A stretch of DNA of 64,000 nucleotides from Niveibacterium sp. 24ML (GCF_026586805.1 NZ_JAPFHA010000001.1:62001-126000); one strand, 5' to 3'; positions 27,137-37,113 are shown, numbered from the stretch's first letter. Notes: a model not told the origin generated them from the sequence alone. Numbers and translations: made by a program.

Positions 27137-28726
27137 ATGAACGTCACCCAAGCCCTCATCAGCGTTTCCGACAAGCAAGGCATCGTCGAATTCGCCCGCG
27201 AACTGCACGCCCTCGGCGTTGCGCTCCTTTCCACCGGCGGCACCTCCAAGGCACTGCGCGATGCCGGCCTGCCGGTGACCGACGTGGGTGACTACACCGG
27301 CTTCCCAGAAATGCTCGACGGCCGCGTCAAGACGCTGCACCCGAAGGTGCATGGCGGCATCCTCGCGCGCCGCGATCTGCCCGAGCACCTCGACACGCTC
27401 GCCGCGCACCAGATCCCGCGCATCGACCTGGTGGTGGTGAACCTGTATCCGTTCCAGGCCACCGTGGCCAAGGAAGGCTGCACGCTGGAAGACGCAATCG
27501 AGAACATCGACATCGGTGGCCCGACCATGGTCCGTGCCGCGGCGAAGAACCACGGCACCGAAGCCGGCGGCGTTGGCATCGTCACCGACCCGGCCGACTA
27601 CGCTGACATCATTGCCGAACTCAAATCCAACGCTGGCAAGCTATCGTACAAGACACGCTTTGAACTCGCCCGCAAGGCCTACACCCACACCGCCCGCTAC
27701 GACAGCGCGATCGCCAACTGGCTGACCGCGGTTGACGCCGACAAGCTGGTGCCGGCCGAGGCGCCGGTGCGCGCCGAATACCCGACGCGCATCCATTTCG
27801 CCTTCGACAAAGTGCAGGAGATGCGCTACGGCGAGAACCCGCACCAGAGCGCCGCCTTCTACCGCGACCCGAACGGCGCGGTGGGGGGCATTGCCGGCTA
27901 CGCCCAACTGCAGGGCAAGGAACTCTCGTACAACAACATCGCCGACTCGGATGCGGCCTGGGAGTGCGTCAAGGCCTTCGACACCACGGCCTGCGTCATC
28001 ATCAAGCACGCCAACCCGTGCGGTGTGGCGCTTGGTGTAACGGCCGAGGAAGCCTACCGCAAGGCCTTCCAGACCGATCCGACCTCGGCCTTCGGCGGCA
28101 TCATCGCCTTCAACGTCGAAGTGGACGAAGCCACCGCCAAGGCGGTTGCCGGCCAGTTCATGGAAGTGCTGATCGCGCCGTCCTACACCGCCGGCGCGCT
28201 GGCCGTGCTGGCCGCCAAGCAAAACGTGCGCGTGCTGACCTGCGCGCTGGGCCCGGTCTCTCAACTGGACTTCAAGCGTGTCGGTGGCGGCCTGCTGGTG
28301 CAGACCTACGACGACGCGCGCATCACGGCTGCCGACCTCAAGGTCGTCACGAAGCGCGCACCGACTGACAAGGAAATGGCCGACCTGCTGTTTGCCTGGC
28401 GCGTCGCCAAGTACGTGAAGTCGAACGCCATCGTTTACTGCCGCGACGGCATGACGGTCGGTGTCGGTGCCGGCCAGATGAGCCGTGTCGATTCCGCGCG
28501 CATCGCCAAGATCAAGGCCGACAACGCCGGCCTCGTGATCCCCGGTTGCGCGGTCGCATCCGACGCATTCTTCCCCTTCCGTGATGGCCTCGACGTGCTG
28601 GCGCAAGCCGGCGCGACGGCCGTGATCCAGCCGGGTGGTTCGGTGCGCGATGCGGAAGTGATCGCCGCCGCCGACGAGCAGAACGTTGCGATGGTCTTCA
28701 CCGGCATCCGCCACTTCCGCCATTGA
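27137..28726 (+). CDS. purH: Bifunctional IMP synthase (AICAR formyltransferase/IMP cyclohydrolase)
   Basis: Catalyses the last two steps of purine synthesis. The 529-aa protein has the N-terminal IMP cyclohydrolase domain ([42 protein letters not shown]) and the C-terminal formyltransferase domain with the KHANPCGVA catalytic Lys-His pair, FGGIIAFN and CSRD-like segments ending [12 protein letters not shown]. Length is normal. The downstream purD completes a purine pair, but a pagP gene is placed between them with overlapping ends. Confidence 0.96.
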   Translation: MNVTQALISVSDKQGIVEFARELHALGVALLSTGGTSKALRDAGLPVTDVGDYTGFPEMLDGRVKTLHPKVHGGILARRDLPEHLDTLAAHQIPRIDLVVVNLYPFQATVAKEGCTLEDAIENIDIGGPTMVRAAAKNHGTEAGGVGIVTDPADYADIIAELKSNAGKLSYKTRFELARKAYTHTARYDSAIANWLTAVDADKLVPAEAPVRAEYPTRIHFAFDKVQEMRYGENPHQSAAFYRDPNGAVGGIAGYAQLQGKELSYNNIADSDAAWECVKAFDTTACVIIKHANPCGVALGVTAEEAYRKAFQTDPTSAFGGIIAFNVEVDEATAKAVAGQFMEVLIAPSYTAGALAVLAAKQNVRVLTCALGPVSQLDFKRVGGGLLVQTYDDARITAADLKVVTKRAPTDKEMADLLFAWRVAKYVKSNAIVYCRDGMTVGVGAGQMSRVDSARIAKIKADNAGLVIPGCAVASDAFFPFRDGLDVLAQAGATAVIQPGGSVRDAEVIAAADEQNVAMVFTGIRHFRH

Positions 28727-28728
28727 TC

Positions 28729-29343
28729 GTGCTGCACCGATCGCACCAAGGCTTGCGGGCCTTCGCCGGCCCGCTGATTCTGCTGAGCGCCTCAAGTGCC
28801 GCACTCGCGGGCGACGAGGCGGCAGAAGCCCCGTTCTATTCCCGCTGGTGGGATTCGGCCGTGAGCACCACGACCGAACTCGCCAAAAGCGGCGACTGGA
28901 ACGCCTACTTCCCGACCAAGATCTACCACCTGCCCATCGCCTACACCGCGGAGCAACGCAACCGCTACAACGAAAGCCCGATGCCCGCCTTCGGCTTCGG
29001 CCGCAGCCAGTACCTCGCCGACGGCGACTGGCAAGGCCTGTACGCCATGGGTTTCAAGGATTCGAACGAGAAACCCTCGTGGATGGTGGGCTACGCACGC
29101 AGCTGGCTGTGGGATATGCCGCGCCTCAACGGCGCCTACTATGGCCTGGGTTTCACTGCGTTCCTGATGGCGCGTGAAGACTACGCAAACTACACGCCCT
29201 TCCCGGCCGCACTTCCGACTTTCACGCTCGGGTTCAAGAACGCGGCACTCGAAACCGCCTTCGTACCGGGCGGCAAGGGCAACGGCAATGTGTTTTTCAT
29301 CTGGTTCAAGCTGAACGAAAAAGAAAGGCCCTGGCAGCCATGA
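28729..29343 (+). CDS. pagP: Lipid A palmitoyltransferase PagP-like
   Basis: Outer-membrane beta-barrel acyltransferase that adds palmitate from phospholipid to lipid A. The product (about 204 aa) has a signal peptide ending near ALA-GDEAA and then matches PagP throughout: [16 protein letters not shown] (with the catalytic-type His), [28 protein letters not shown] with the Asp-Ser pair, [25 protein letters not shown] and [11 protein letters not shown]. Start codon uncertain: TTG at 28723 or GTG at 28729, neither with a clear ribosome site; both overlap or abut purH. The 3' end overlaps the purD start (ATGA). Translation is probably coupled. Confidence 0.85.
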   Translation: MLHRSHQGLRAFAGPLILLSASSAALAGDEAAEAPFYSRWWDSAVSTTTELAKSGDWNAYFPTKIYHLPIAYTAEQRNRYNESPMPAFGFGRSQYLADGDWQGLYAMGFKDSNEKPSWMVGYARSWLWDMPRLNGAYYGLGFTAFLMAREDYANYTPFPAALPTFTLGFKNAALETAFVPGGKGNGNVFFIWFKLNEKERPWQP

Positions 29344-30614
29344 AACTGCTTGTAGTTGGTTCTGGTGGTCGCGAGCATGCGCTCGCCTGGAAGCTCGCCC
29401 AGTCGCCGCGCATCCAGATGGTGTTTGTCGCCCCCGGCAATGCCGGCACCGCGCGCGAAGCGAACCTTGAAAACGTGCCGATCACCGACATCCAGGTGCT
29501 GATCGACTTCGTCAAGCACGAGCAGATCGGCCTCACCGTGGTCGGCCCCGAAGCCCCGCTTGCAGCCGGCATCGTGGACGCCTTCCGCGCCGCCGGGCTG
29601 CCGGTTTTCGGCCCGACCAAGGCTGCCGCCCAGCTTGAAAGCTCGAAGGATTTCGCCAAGCAGTTCCTCGTTCGCCACAAGATCCCCACCGCGAAGTACC
29701 AGACCTTCTCCGACGCCGCGCAGGCACATGCCTACGTCGACGCCGAAGGCGCGCCGATCGTGATCAAGGCCGATGGCCTCGCAGCCGGCAAGGGCGTCGT
29801 CGTCGCGATGGATCTGGCCGAAGCGCACGCCGCGATCGACATGATGCTGGTCGGCAACAAGATGGGCGACGCCGGTGCTCGCGTGGTGATCGAAGAATTC
29901 ATGCAGGGCGAAGAAGCCAGCTTCATCGTCATGGCCGACGGCCGGCATGCGCTCGCGCTGGCCACCTCGCAGGATCACAAGCGCCTGAAGGATGGCGACG
30001 AAGGCCCCAACACCGGCGGCATGGGCGCCTACTCGCCCGCCCCGGTCGTCACGCCCGAAGTGCACGCCCGCGTGATGCGTGAGGTGATCAACCCCACCCT
30101 TGCCGGCATGGCCGCCGACGGCCTGCCCTACACCGGCTTCCTCTACGCCGGTCTGATGATCGATGGCGAGGGCAAGCCCCGCGTGGTCGAGTTCAACTGC
30201 CGCATGGGCGACCCGGAGACGCAGCCGATCATGGCGCGCCTCAAGACCGATCTGGTGGACCTGGTCGAAGCCGCGCTCGCCGGCAAGCTCAACGAAGTCG
30301 AAACCGAATGGGATCGCCGGGTTGCGCTGGGCGTCGTGCTCGCCGCCGGCGGCTACCCGGACGATCCGAAGAAGGGCGCAGTGATCAACGGCCTCGAACA
30401 TCAGACCGACGACGTCTGGGTCTTCCACGCCGGCACCGCCGAGCAGGACGGCCAGGTCGTCACCGCCGGCGGCCGCGTGCTCTGCGTCACCGCGCTCGGC
30501 GACTCGGTCCGCGAAGCGCAGACCCGCGCCTACGAAGCCATCAACAAGATCAGCTTCGAAGGCATGCAGTACCGCAAGGACATTGGCTTCCGGGCGGTCG
30601 GGCGCAAGAGCTGA
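29340..30614 (+). CDS. purD: Phosphoribosylamine--glycine ligase
   Basis: ATP-grasp ligase joining glycine to phosphoribosylamine in purine synthesis. The 424-aa protein has [19 protein letters not shown], the FGPTKAAAQLESSKDFAKQFL segment, ATP-grasp core VIKADGLAAGKGVVVA and EEFMQGEEASFIVMAD, and GFLYAGLMIDGEGKPRVVEFNCRMGDPETQ. It overlaps the pagP stop by 4 nt and is followed 9 nt later by a GNAT gene. Confidence 0.96.
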   Translation: MKLLVVGSGGREHALAWKLAQSPRIQMVFVAPGNAGTAREANLENVPITDIQVLIDFVKHEQIGLTVVGPEAPLAAGIVDAFRAAGLPVFGPTKAAAQLESSKDFAKQFLVRHKIPTAKYQTFSDAAQAHAYVDAEGAPIVIKADGLAAGKGVVVAMDLAEAHAAIDMMLVGNKMGDAGARVVIEEFMQGEEASFIVMADGRHALALATSQDHKRLKDGDEGPNTGGMGAYSPAPVVTPEVHARVMREVINPTLAGMAADGLPYTGFLYAGLMIDGEGKPRVVEFNCRMGDPETQPIMARLKTDLVDLVEAALAGKLNEVETEWDRRVALGVVLAAGGYPDDPKKGAVINGLEHQTDDVWVFHAGTAEQDGQVVTAGGRVLCVTALGDSVREAQTRAYEAINKISFEGMQYRKDIGFRAVGRKS

Positions 30615-30623
30615 CGCATTGGC

Positions 30624-31106
30624 GTGAGCGTACGCGTAGCCGAACCGGGCGACGCTCCGGCGATCGCCCGGCTGTATTCGCAGCTGCTGGGCAGCGACCG
30701 AGTGAGCGTTACACCCGCCCGGCTCTCGCAACTGAAGGATGATCCGGCCACCCGCTTGCTCGTCAGCGTCAACGACACGGGTGATGTCATCGCCACTGCG
30801 CTGCTTTGTTTCTGCGCAGACGCGATGTTCAACGATCAGCCCTTCGCGGTGGTGGAAAACATCGTCGTTGATGAAGCGAACCGCAGCGCAGGCATTGGTA
30901 CATACCTTCTCAGCGAAATTGAGCGGATCTGCCTTGAGCGGGATTGCTCGAAGATCATGCTCTTGAGCAGTGCCACCCGGACGGCCGCCCACCGCTTCTT
31001 CGAGCGGCACGGGTTCGCAAGCGCCACCAAACGCGGTTTTGTGAAATACCGCCGCGAGTTCGCTGCCTCCGCGCACGATCCACTCAAGGAAGGTCTGAAT
31101 AAGTGA
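30624..31106 (+). CDS. GNAT family N-acetyltransferase
   Basis: A 160-aa single-domain acetyltransferase; substrate unknown. The GNAT fold is shown by the N-terminal VRVAEPGDAPAIARLYSQL, the central VVENIVVDEANRSAGIGTYLL with the acetyl-CoA pyrophosphate-binding (Q/R)xxGxG/A-like loop RSAGIGT, and the C-terminal ATRTAAHRFFERHGF. The start is GTG at 30624. Its last codons and stop lie inside the left arm of a long inverted repeat (31090-31228), so the C-terminal tail has been shaped by that element. Confidence 0.85.
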   Translation: MSVRVAEPGDAPAIARLYSQLLGSDRVSVTPARLSQLKDDPATRLLVSVNDTGDVIATALLCFCADAMFNDQPFAVVENIVVDEANRSAGIGTYLLSEIERICLERDCSKIMLLSSATRTAAHRFFERHGFASATKRGFVKYRREFAASAHDPLKEGLNK

Positions 31107-31228
31107 GCGAGAGGGATGCAGCGCAAGGCGCGGCGCGCGCAGCGACCAAGACATATCAAAGAGATAAGCGCGGGAGCGAGCACGCCGCAACGCAGCGATG
31201 CGTCGTCGCAGCCACTTATTCAGGCCTT
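31090..31228. repeat. Long imperfect inverted repeat element
   Basis: AAGGTCTGAATAAGTG (31090-31105) pairs with CACTTATTCAGGCCTT (31213-31228) with one wobble, and the interior can pair further towards an apex TATC-AAAGA-GATA at about 31154-31166. The whole 139-nt block can fold as one long hairpin. It includes the GNAT stop codon and ends 21 nt before hemF. It resembles dispersed repeat (REP/MITE-like) elements; no second copy was noticed in this window. Confidence 0.6.
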
Positions 31229-31249
31229 TCTTAACCGTGAGCCCATGAA

Positions 31250-32179
31250 ATGACGCCCGAATCCTCAGCGCCGAAAGCCTACTTCCTCGACCTCCACGCC
31301 CGCATCGTCAGCGCGCTGGAGCAATTGGACGGCACGCCGTTCCGCACCGACAGCTGGGAGCGCCCGGCCGGTGGTGGCGGGCTGACGCGTTTGGTCGAGG
31401 AAGGCCATCTCTTCGAGCGCGGCGGCTGCAACTTCTCGCATGTGATGGGAGGGGGCATGCCAGCGTCGGCGACCGCGCACCGGCCCGAGCTGGCGGGCGC
31501 GCGCTTTGAGGCGATGGGGGTGTCGCTGGTGCTGCATCCGCGCAATCCGTATGTGCCGACGGTGCATCTGAACGTGCGTTTCTTCATCGCTTACCCGGAA
31601 GGGCGCGACCCGGTGTGGTGGTTCGGCGGCGGCATGGACCTGACGCCCTACTACGGTTTCGACGAGGACGCGATTCACTTCCACCGCGCCTGCCGTGACG
31701 CGCTGGCGCCCTTCGGTGCCGACTACCATCCGCGCTTCAAGGAATGGTGCGACCGCTACTTCTTCCTCAAGCACCGCAACGAACCGCGCGGTGTAGGCGG
31801 CATCTTCTTTGATGACCTGGGCGCGAGCGCTGACATCGGCGAGATTGATTTCGATACCGCCTTCGCGCTGACCCGCTCGGTCGGCGACGCCTTCCTTGGC
31901 GCCTACACGCCGATCGTCGAACGCCGCCGGGCGCAGCCCTACGGCGAACGGGAGCGCGATTTCCAAGCCTACCGCCGCGGCCGCTATGTCGAGTTCAATC
32001 TGGTCTTCGACCGCGGCACGCTGTTCGGCCTGCAATCGGGCGGCCGCACCGAGTCGATCCTGATGTCGATGCCGCCGATCGTGAAGTGGCGCTACGACTG
32101 GCACCCGGAAGCTGGCTCGCCCGAAGCACGGCTGTACGAGCACTTCCTCTCCGGCCGCGACTGGCTCAAAGGTGCTTGA
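31250..32179 (+). CDS. hemF: Oxygen-dependent coproporphyrinogen-III oxidase
   Basis: Aerobic haem-pathway enzyme converting coproporphyrinogen III to protoporphyrinogen IX. The 309-aa product is typical: [25 protein letters not shown], the [17 protein letters not shown] block, [43 protein letters not shown], and [33 protein letters not shown]. It follows the inverted repeat element and is closed by a terminator at 32340, after about 160 nt with no other gene. Confidence 0.96.
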   Translation: MTPESSAPKAYFLDLHARIVSALEQLDGTPFRTDSWERPAGGGGLTRLVEEGHLFERGGCNFSHVMGGGMPASATAHRPELAGARFEAMGVSLVLHPRNPYVPTVHLNVRFFIAYPEGRDPVWWFGGGMDLTPYYGFDEDAIHFHRACRDALAPFGADYHPRFKEWCDRYFFLKHRNEPRGVGGIFFDDLGASADIGEIDFDTAFALTRSVGDAFLGAYTPIVERRRAQPYGERERDFQAYRRGRYVEFNLVFDRGTLFGLQSGGRTESILMSMPPIVKWRYDWHPEAGSPEARLYEHFLSGRDWLKGA

Positions 32180-32339
32180 CAGCACCCGCTGCTGCGCCGC
32201 ACCATCCGACCCCATGCTCTTGCTCGCCCACGCTTCCCGACGCCGCATCGCACGTCGCGCCCCGCGCGATGTGAGCCCGTTCGCGCGCCGGATCGGAGAC
32301 GCTTGCTAGCCTGAGCAGCAGACAAGCCCTACCCCAGCC

Positions 32340-32374
32340 AAGGCCGCGGATTCCCCCGCGGCCTTTTTGTTTTT
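32340..32374 (+). terminator. Rho-independent terminator before argD
   Basis: AAGGCCGCGG (32340-32349) pairs with CCGCGGCCTT (32356-32365) around a 6-nt loop and runs into TTTTTGTTTTT. It ends hemF transcription; argD begins 22 nt further on, so the argD promoter must lie within or before this hairpin. Confidence 0.88.
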
Positions 32375-32396
32375 CTGACCACAGGAGTTGCCTTCG

Positions 32397-33575
32397 ATGA
32401 ATGCCCCGCACGCCCCCGCCCACGCGCTGATGAACATTGCCGCCCGCCCCGATGCCGTGATGGTGCGCGGCGAAGGTTCCTGGCTGGAGGATGCCGCGGG
32501 GCGACGCTATCTGGACTTCGTCCAGGGCTGGGCGGTGAACTGCCTTGGCCACGCACATCCTGCGATCGCCCAGGCATTGGCCAAGCAAGCGGCGACCGTG
32601 GTGAACCCCGGCCCGGCCTTCTTCAACGCACCCGCGATCGAACTGGCCGGCAAGCTCGCCGCGCTATCCGGGCTGGATCAGGCTTTCCTGTGCAACACCG
32701 GCGCCGAGGCCAACGAAGGCGCGATCAAGCTGGCACGCAAGTGGGGGCAACTCCACCGCAATGGCGCCTTCGAGATCATCACTTTCGGTGACGCCTTCCA
32801 CGGCCGCACGCTCGCCACCATGTCAGCGTCCGGCAAGCCGGGCTGGGACCGGATCTTCGCGCCCCAGGTGCCGGGCTTCCCGAAGGCGGTCTTGAACGAT
32901 CTCGATTCGGTCGAGGCACTGATCGGCCCCAACACGGTGGCGGTGATGCTGGAGCCGATCCAGGGCGAAGCCGGCGTACAGCCCGCCGAGCTGGATTTCC
33001 TGCGCGCACTGCGCGCGCTGTGCGACGCGCGCGGCCTGCTGCTGATCCTCGATGAAGTGCAGACCGGCATCGGTCGCACCGGCACGCTGTTCCGCTTCGA
33101 GGCGGCCGGCATCACGCCGGATATCCTCACCCTCGCCAAGGGCATCGGCGGCGGCGTGCCGCTTGCGGCCCTGCTGGCGCGCGAGTCGGCATGCTGTTTT
33201 GTGCACGGCGATCAGGGCGGCACCTACTGCGGCAACCCGCTGATGGCGGCGGTAGGCAACGCGGTGATCGACATTGTTGCAGCGCCGGGCTTTCTTGCCG
33301 GCGTGCGCGACGCTGGCGAAGCAATGGCCGCGGGCCTGCGGGTCTTGTCGAAGAAGCACGGACTGGGTGAGGTTCGCGGCGCAGGGCTGCTGCTCGCGCT
33401 GGATCTGGGCCCTGCACGCAATGCCGGCGCCTTGGTCGAGCGGGCGCGCGATGCCGGCCTGCTGCTGAACGCGCCGCGCCCGCACACGCTGCGCCTGATG
33501 CCTGCCCTTAACGTGAGCACTGCGGAAATCGAGCTGATGCTGACGATGCTCGACAAAGTCCTCGCCGGAGCCTGA
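32397..33575 (+). CDS. argD: Acetylornithine aminotransferase family protein
   Basis: PLP-dependent class III aminotransferase, most likely N-acetylornithine transaminase of arginine synthesis (and possibly succinyldiaminopimelate transaminase). The 392-aa protein has [38 protein letters not shown], the [15 protein letters not shown] aspartate that holds the pyridine ring, and the Schiff-base lysine in [16 protein letters not shown]. The ATG at 32397 has AGGAG upstream and is preferred over a TTG at 32388. argH lies elsewhere in the window, so arginine genes are scattered. Confidence 0.88.
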   Translation: MNAPHAPAHALMNIAARPDAVMVRGEGSWLEDAAGRRYLDFVQGWAVNCLGHAHPAIAQALAKQAATVVNPGPAFFNAPAIELAGKLAALSGLDQAFLCNTGAEANEGAIKLARKWGQLHRNGAFEIITFGDAFHGRTLATMSASGKPGWDRIFAPQVPGFPKAVLNDLDSVEALIGPNTVAVMLEPIQGEAGVQPAELDFLRALRALCDARGLLLILDEVQTGIGRTGTLFRFEAAGITPDILTLAKGIGGGVPLAALLARESACCFVHGDQGGTYCGNPLMAAVGNAVIDIVAAPGFLAGVRDAGEAMAAGLRVLSKKHGLGEVRGAGLLLALDLGPARNAGALVERARDAGLLLNAPRPHTLRLMPALNVSTAEIELMLTMLDKVLAGA

Positions 33576-33778
33576 TGCGCGGTGGCCGCCTGCCTCCGTT
33601 CGCCTAAAGGGGCGGCGCAGGCACGGCGGCCGCCGGACGCGAGCAGGAAGATACGGTTTTCCTTGTGCTGCGGCGAGACACACCCTTGCGCCAGCAAGGA
33701 CTCGATCGCGGCTCAGCAGTTCGCGCACGCCACGTGCGGCCTGAGCGGAATCGCCGGCGTTATCGCACATCGCCCCAT

Positions 33779-33907
33779 CTATCGACGCGCCGCCACCCGA
33801 AAACCCTCCAGAGCGCCGATGCGAACTGGCATCTTGTCCTGCGCGGCACACAGCCCGCCCAAAACACAGAGCACCATCGCCAAAACAAGCACTGCAAGCG
33901 GTCTCAT
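33779..33907 (-). CDS. Possible 42-aa exported peptide
   Basis: A short frame on the minus strand encodes a basic N-terminus and strong hydrophobic core (MRPLAVLVLAMVLCVLGGL) ending CAAQDK, a plausible signal peptide, followed by only about 19 residues (to RVAARR). It lies downstream of hemY on the same strand, 125 nt past that stop. The ribosome site is weak. No family is recognised; it may be a real micro-protein, a remnant or chance. The rest of the 33576-34032 gap shows no convincing gene. Confidence 0.3.
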   Translation of the reverse strand: MRPLAVLVLAMVLCVLGGLCAAQDKMPVRIGALEGFRVAARR

Positions 33908-34005
33908 CCAGCTTGCCGCAGCCGCCTTACCTGCAGGTGGCGCATGAACTCGTCTTCATTTTCGGCGATTCATCACGGGGATCTGGCGAAGACACCGACA
34001 ACGTG

Positions 34006-34023
34006 AAAGGCGGGCGCCCCGCC
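34006..34023 (-). terminator. Possible terminator after hemY
   Basis: GGCGGG (34009-34014) and CCCGCC (34018-34023) form a short GC-rich hairpin which, read on the minus strand, is followed by TTT. It is placed 10 nt after the hemY stop; the T-run is short. Confidence 0.4.
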
Positions 34024-34032
34024 CTGCGGTGT

Positions 34033-35208
34033 TCAGCGCCCGATTTCGGCGGCCAGCCGGAAGTTGTGCAGGGCGACTTCGCTACGGCCCAGCTGTTCCG
34101 CCAGACGCGCCAGCTCCAGGTAGGCAGCGCGCGAGGGCGCCACCGAGATCGACGCTTCGAAATAACTCTGCGCCTTACCCCACAATTGCTGCCGCAGGCA
34201 AAGCTGGCCCAGGCTCAGTAGCAGGCGTTCGTCGCGCGGCTGCGCACGCAGCCAGCGTTCGGCCTGCCCGATGCGGGCGATTAGTTCGCCCCCTTCGATA
34301 CGGCCGTAGAGTTCGGCCAGCGACGAATCCCAGCCCGAATCGAGCGCATCGCCAATCGCTTCGGCCGCCAGTTCACCCCGGCCCGCTGCGTTGAGGATCA
34401 AGGCGGCATCGCGCACCAGCACGCGGTCATTCCGCTCGGGCTTGGGGATCTGGCGCCAGTAGCGCGTCAGCGCATCGGGGTTCACCTCGTGCTCGCGCAG
34501 GGTTTCGAGGTGAGCGCGGCGGATCAACGGCGCCGCCTGCTCGGCCGTAAATGCGCGGTGGCTGGCCAGCTGCCGCGCCAGGCGCAGCACGTCGGCCCAC
34601 ATGCCGCGTGCCGCGGCCGTCTGCACCGAAAGGCGCAAGGCGGCGATATGCCGATGCCCGCCGGCACGCAGGGCTTCAAGGCGCTCGGCGGCTACATCGA
34701 AGCGCCGGTCTGCCACCGCGAACTCGGCCTCGGTCATCAAGCGGGCCACCCGCACTTCGCGGTCATGCTCGCTGGCGCGGCGCAACCATTCCTGGCACCG
34801 CACCTGTTCGCGCATGGCGTGGCTGGCGCGGGCGGCGATCAGCGCCGCCAGGCCCGGGGATTCATTGGCGCGGTAGGCTGCGTCCGCCTGGGCGTGGGCG
34901 CGGCCATAACGGCCTTCCACCAGAAATCGCTGCGCGTCGTGCAGGGCCTGGATCGCGCTGGCCTTGCGCTGGCGTGCGCGAAACGCCGCCACCGAAGTCG
35001 GCAGCGCCAGCGCGCGCGCGACCAGGCGCGTCATCACGTAAGCGGCCGCGAACAGCGCGACCGCCAGGATCGCCAGCAGATTGAGCGAGATATGCAGTCG
35101 CCAGGGCGGCCAGACGAACAGCGCGTAGGCATCGTTGTACCGCGCCACGATGGCGAGGCCAGCGGCCAGCGCAAACATGGCGAGCAGCCAGAACAAGGCG
35201 CGCATCAT
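34033..35208 (-). CDS. hemY: HemY-type tetratricopeptide membrane protein
   Basis: Proteobacterial HemY, an inner-membrane protein encoded with haem genes and unrelated to the protoporphyrinogen oxidase of that name in Bacillus. The 391-aa product has two N-terminal membrane segments (MRALFWLLAMFALAAGLAIV and SLNLLAILAVALFAAAYVM, separated by the conserved WPPWRLHISL), followed by a long helical TPR-like region with alanine/leucine repeats. The exact role in haem formation is unresolved. Start chosen at 35208, just after hemX on the same transcript, with GGGGGC upstream. Confidence 0.88.
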   Translation of the reverse strand: MMRALFWLLAMFALAAGLAIVARYNDAYALFVWPPWRLHISLNLLAILAVALFAAAYVMTRLVARALALPTSVAAFRARQRKASAIQALHDAQRFLVEGRYGRAHAQADAAYRANESPGLAALIAARASHAMREQVRCQEWLRRASEHDREVRVARLMTEAEFAVADRRFDVAAERLEALRAGGHRHIAALRLSVQTAAARGMWADVLRLARQLASHRAFTAEQAAPLIRRAHLETLREHEVNPDALTRYWRQIPKPERNDRVLVRDAALILNAAGRGELAAEAIGDALDSGWDSSLAELYGRIEGGELIARIGQAERWLRAQPRDERLLLSLGQLCLRQQLWGKAQSYFEASISVAPSRAAYLELARLAEQLGRSEVALHNFRLAAEIGR

Positions 35209-35218
35209 GGGCGCCCCC

Positions 35219-36301
35219 TCAGCGCACGCCGGCCAGGCGTGCATTGCGCAGCGCGGCCAGCGTCTCGTTCAGGTTGGGCAATTCAACCGCAAGCTTGGCA
35301 CCCTGCGCCTTGCGCAGATCCGTCAGCCGCATCGCGACATCGCGGTCGCTGACGTCGAAGTAGCGTTCCATCCATGCGGCAGCCTGCTTCGTGTCTTCGC
35401 GGAAGACGCGTCCATCGCGCTGCAGGAGCGCAAGGCGGGCCGACAACAGGCGCAGGCGCAGGTTTTCGCGCAGGAAGACGGTTTGCGACGGGGACAGCAA
35501 GGCCGGGTCAGGGCGGTCAAGCCGCTCGATACGGATCAGACCGCGCACTTCATGCCAGAAATCGCCCAGCAACTGCTCGTACCACGGCGGCGCCGCAGCT
35601 TCGACCGGTGCAGACGCAGCCGCCACAGGTTTGGCCGCTGCCTGTGCCTTGCGGGCCTTCTCGGCAGGCTTGGGCGGCGAATGCTCAAAAGCGAGTGGCA
35701 GCGTATCGATCCGCTCGATCAGGTTTTCCAGCGCCAGCCCCATCGCGGAGATGTCGGCCATTGGCAGCGCCTTGAGGCGCTCGATGTCGCGCGCGATCGA
35801 CTTGCGCAGTGGCAGCAACTGCGGGCGTTCGAAACCGGCCAGACGCGCTTCGGCGCTTTGCAGTGCGATCAGCGCGGCCTGCACGTTGCCGGCAAGCTGC
35901 AACTGCTGCTGGGCGATGTTGAGCGCCTGCTCCACTTCCGCCAGCACCCACTCGTCGCGCGACCGCGAAAGATCCTGGTAGAGCGCCTCAAGCGCCGCTT
36001 GCTGACCCTGCGATTCAGCGATCCGGGCCTCTTGCACCGCAAGGCGATTGCCCAGCGCCTGCAGGGAATCCTGGACTTCCTTGGCGCGCCCCTTGACCTC
36101 GCGGGTCGCGGCATCCGATTCACCCAGTCGCTGCGCCACTTGCTGCTGCAGCAATTCAAGCCGCGCGCGGGTGTCCATCCATTGCCAGGCCAGCAAGGCA
36201 AGGGCGATCGCGGCGGCAATCGCGACGGGCGTCCCCAGGCTGCGCCAACGCTTGCGCTCGGGAGCCGGGGCGGGAGGGAGGGTTTCGCGAGTCTCGTCCA
36301 T
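35219..36301 (-). CDS. hemX: HemX family membrane protein
   Basis: A 360-aa HemX homologue. A proline-rich cytoplasmic N-terminus (PPAPAPERKRW) leads into one membrane helix (VAIAAAIALALLAWQW, about 29-44), then a periplasmic coiled coil (ARLELLQQQVAQRLGESDAATREVKGRAKEVQDSL) and a helical domain ending in the conserved LRLRLLSARLALLQRDGRVFREDTKQAAAWMERYFD. Older annotations call it uroporphyrinogen-III C-methyltransferase, but no methyltransferase motif is seen. The start at 36301 gives the membrane-anchored form. Lies between hemD and hemY. Confidence 0.87.
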   Translation of the reverse strand: MDETRETLPPAPAPERKRWRSLGTPVAIAAAIALALLAWQWMDTRARLELLQQQVAQRLGESDAATREVKGRAKEVQDSLQALGNRLAVQEARIAESQGQQAALEALYQDLSRSRDEWVLAEVEQALNIAQQQLQLAGNVQAALIALQSAEARLAGFERPQLLPLRKSIARDIERLKALPMADISAMGLALENLIERIDTLPLAFEHSPPKPAEKARKAQAAAKPVAAASAPVEAAAPPWYEQLLGDFWHEVRGLIRIERLDRPDPALLSPSQTVFLRENLRLRLLSARLALLQRDGRVFREDTKQAAAWMERYFDVSDRDVAMRLTDLRKAQGAKLAVELPNLNETLAALRNARLAGVR

Positions 36302-36326
36302 CCGCAGATGATAACCGAGGGCCCCG

Positions 36327-37106
36327 TCAGGGCGCCTCTCGGAAGTGTGCGCAAAGCCCCGCCAGCAGGCCCGCATCTCCACCTGGGGTAAGGGTGACCT
36401 GCTGGAAACCACAGCTTCGCGCGCATTCCACCACCCGCGCGTGCGGCGCAAAAACCGGCAGCCTCAGCAACACATCGCCGCCCTGCCCGTGCAACTGCGC
36501 GGCCAGATGCCGCACCGCTTCGCTGCTTGTCAGGGTGAGCGCATCGACTTGGCCTTGTGCCTGCGCCGCCAGCAGCGCGGGCACATCCAGCGTGGCGGCG
36601 CGCCGCCGGTAACAGGTGAAGGCGCTGACCCGCGCGCCGCGCGCGCTGAGCGCATCGCTCAACAATTCGCGCCCGCCATCGCCCCGCAGGATCAGGACGC
36701 GCTTGCCGGCAATCGCGTCTGGTGCGAACTGCGGCAAGGCCAGCACGCCCTCGGAATCGAACTGCTCCGGCGGCGCGATGACGGTGGCAAACCCGGCCGC
36801 GCGCAAGGCGGCCTCGCTGCCAGGCCCGACGGTTGCCACCGCCGGCCCAGGTGGCCAGGCCCGAAAAGCCCGCAGGCCGTCCAATCCGTAGGCCACGGCA
36901 TTGGCGCTGACAAAAAACACCAGCTCGTAGGCATCCAGTTCGGCGGCCAGTGGCGCAAAACCAGCGCGATCTTCCAGCGCGGCGATCTCGAGCAGCGGCA
37001 AGGCGAATACCTCGCCGCCCTGCTGCCGGATTGCCGCCGCGAGCCCCTGCGCCTGCAAGAGCGGCCGCGTCACGGCAATCGTGCGGCCGGCCAGTGCGCC
37101 GGGCAT
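36327..37106 (-). CDS. hemD: Uroporphyrinogen-III synthase
   Basis: Cyclises hydroxymethylbilane into uroporphyrinogen III. The 259-aa product fits this poorly conserved family: LAGRTIAVTRPLLQAQGLAAAI at the start, FVSANAVAYGLDGL, AAGFATVIAPPEQFDSEGVL, GKRVLILRGDGGRELL, and DALTLTSSEAVRHL with the conserved TSS-like turn. It is placed 7 nt after hemC, and that context makes the call secure. Confidence 0.93.
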   Translation of the reverse strand: MPGALAGRTIAVTRPLLQAQGLAAAIRQQGGEVFALPLLEIAALEDRAGFAPLAAELDAYELVFFVSANAVAYGLDGLRAFRAWPPGPAVATVGPGSEAALRAAGFATVIAPPEQFDSEGVLALPQFAPDAIAGKRVLILRGDGGRELLSDALSARGARVSAFTCYRRRAATLDVPALLAAQAQGQVDALTLTSSEAVRHLAAQLHGQGGDVLLRLPVFAPHARVVECARSCGFQQVTLTPGGDAGLLAGLCAHFREAP

Positions 37107-37113
37107 CAGTCAA

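Noticed and set aside
29190-31190. Minus-strand open frame of about 666 codons opposite purD
   Set aside because: Shadow of purD and the GNAT gene; composition is that of an antisense frame and no motif is present.
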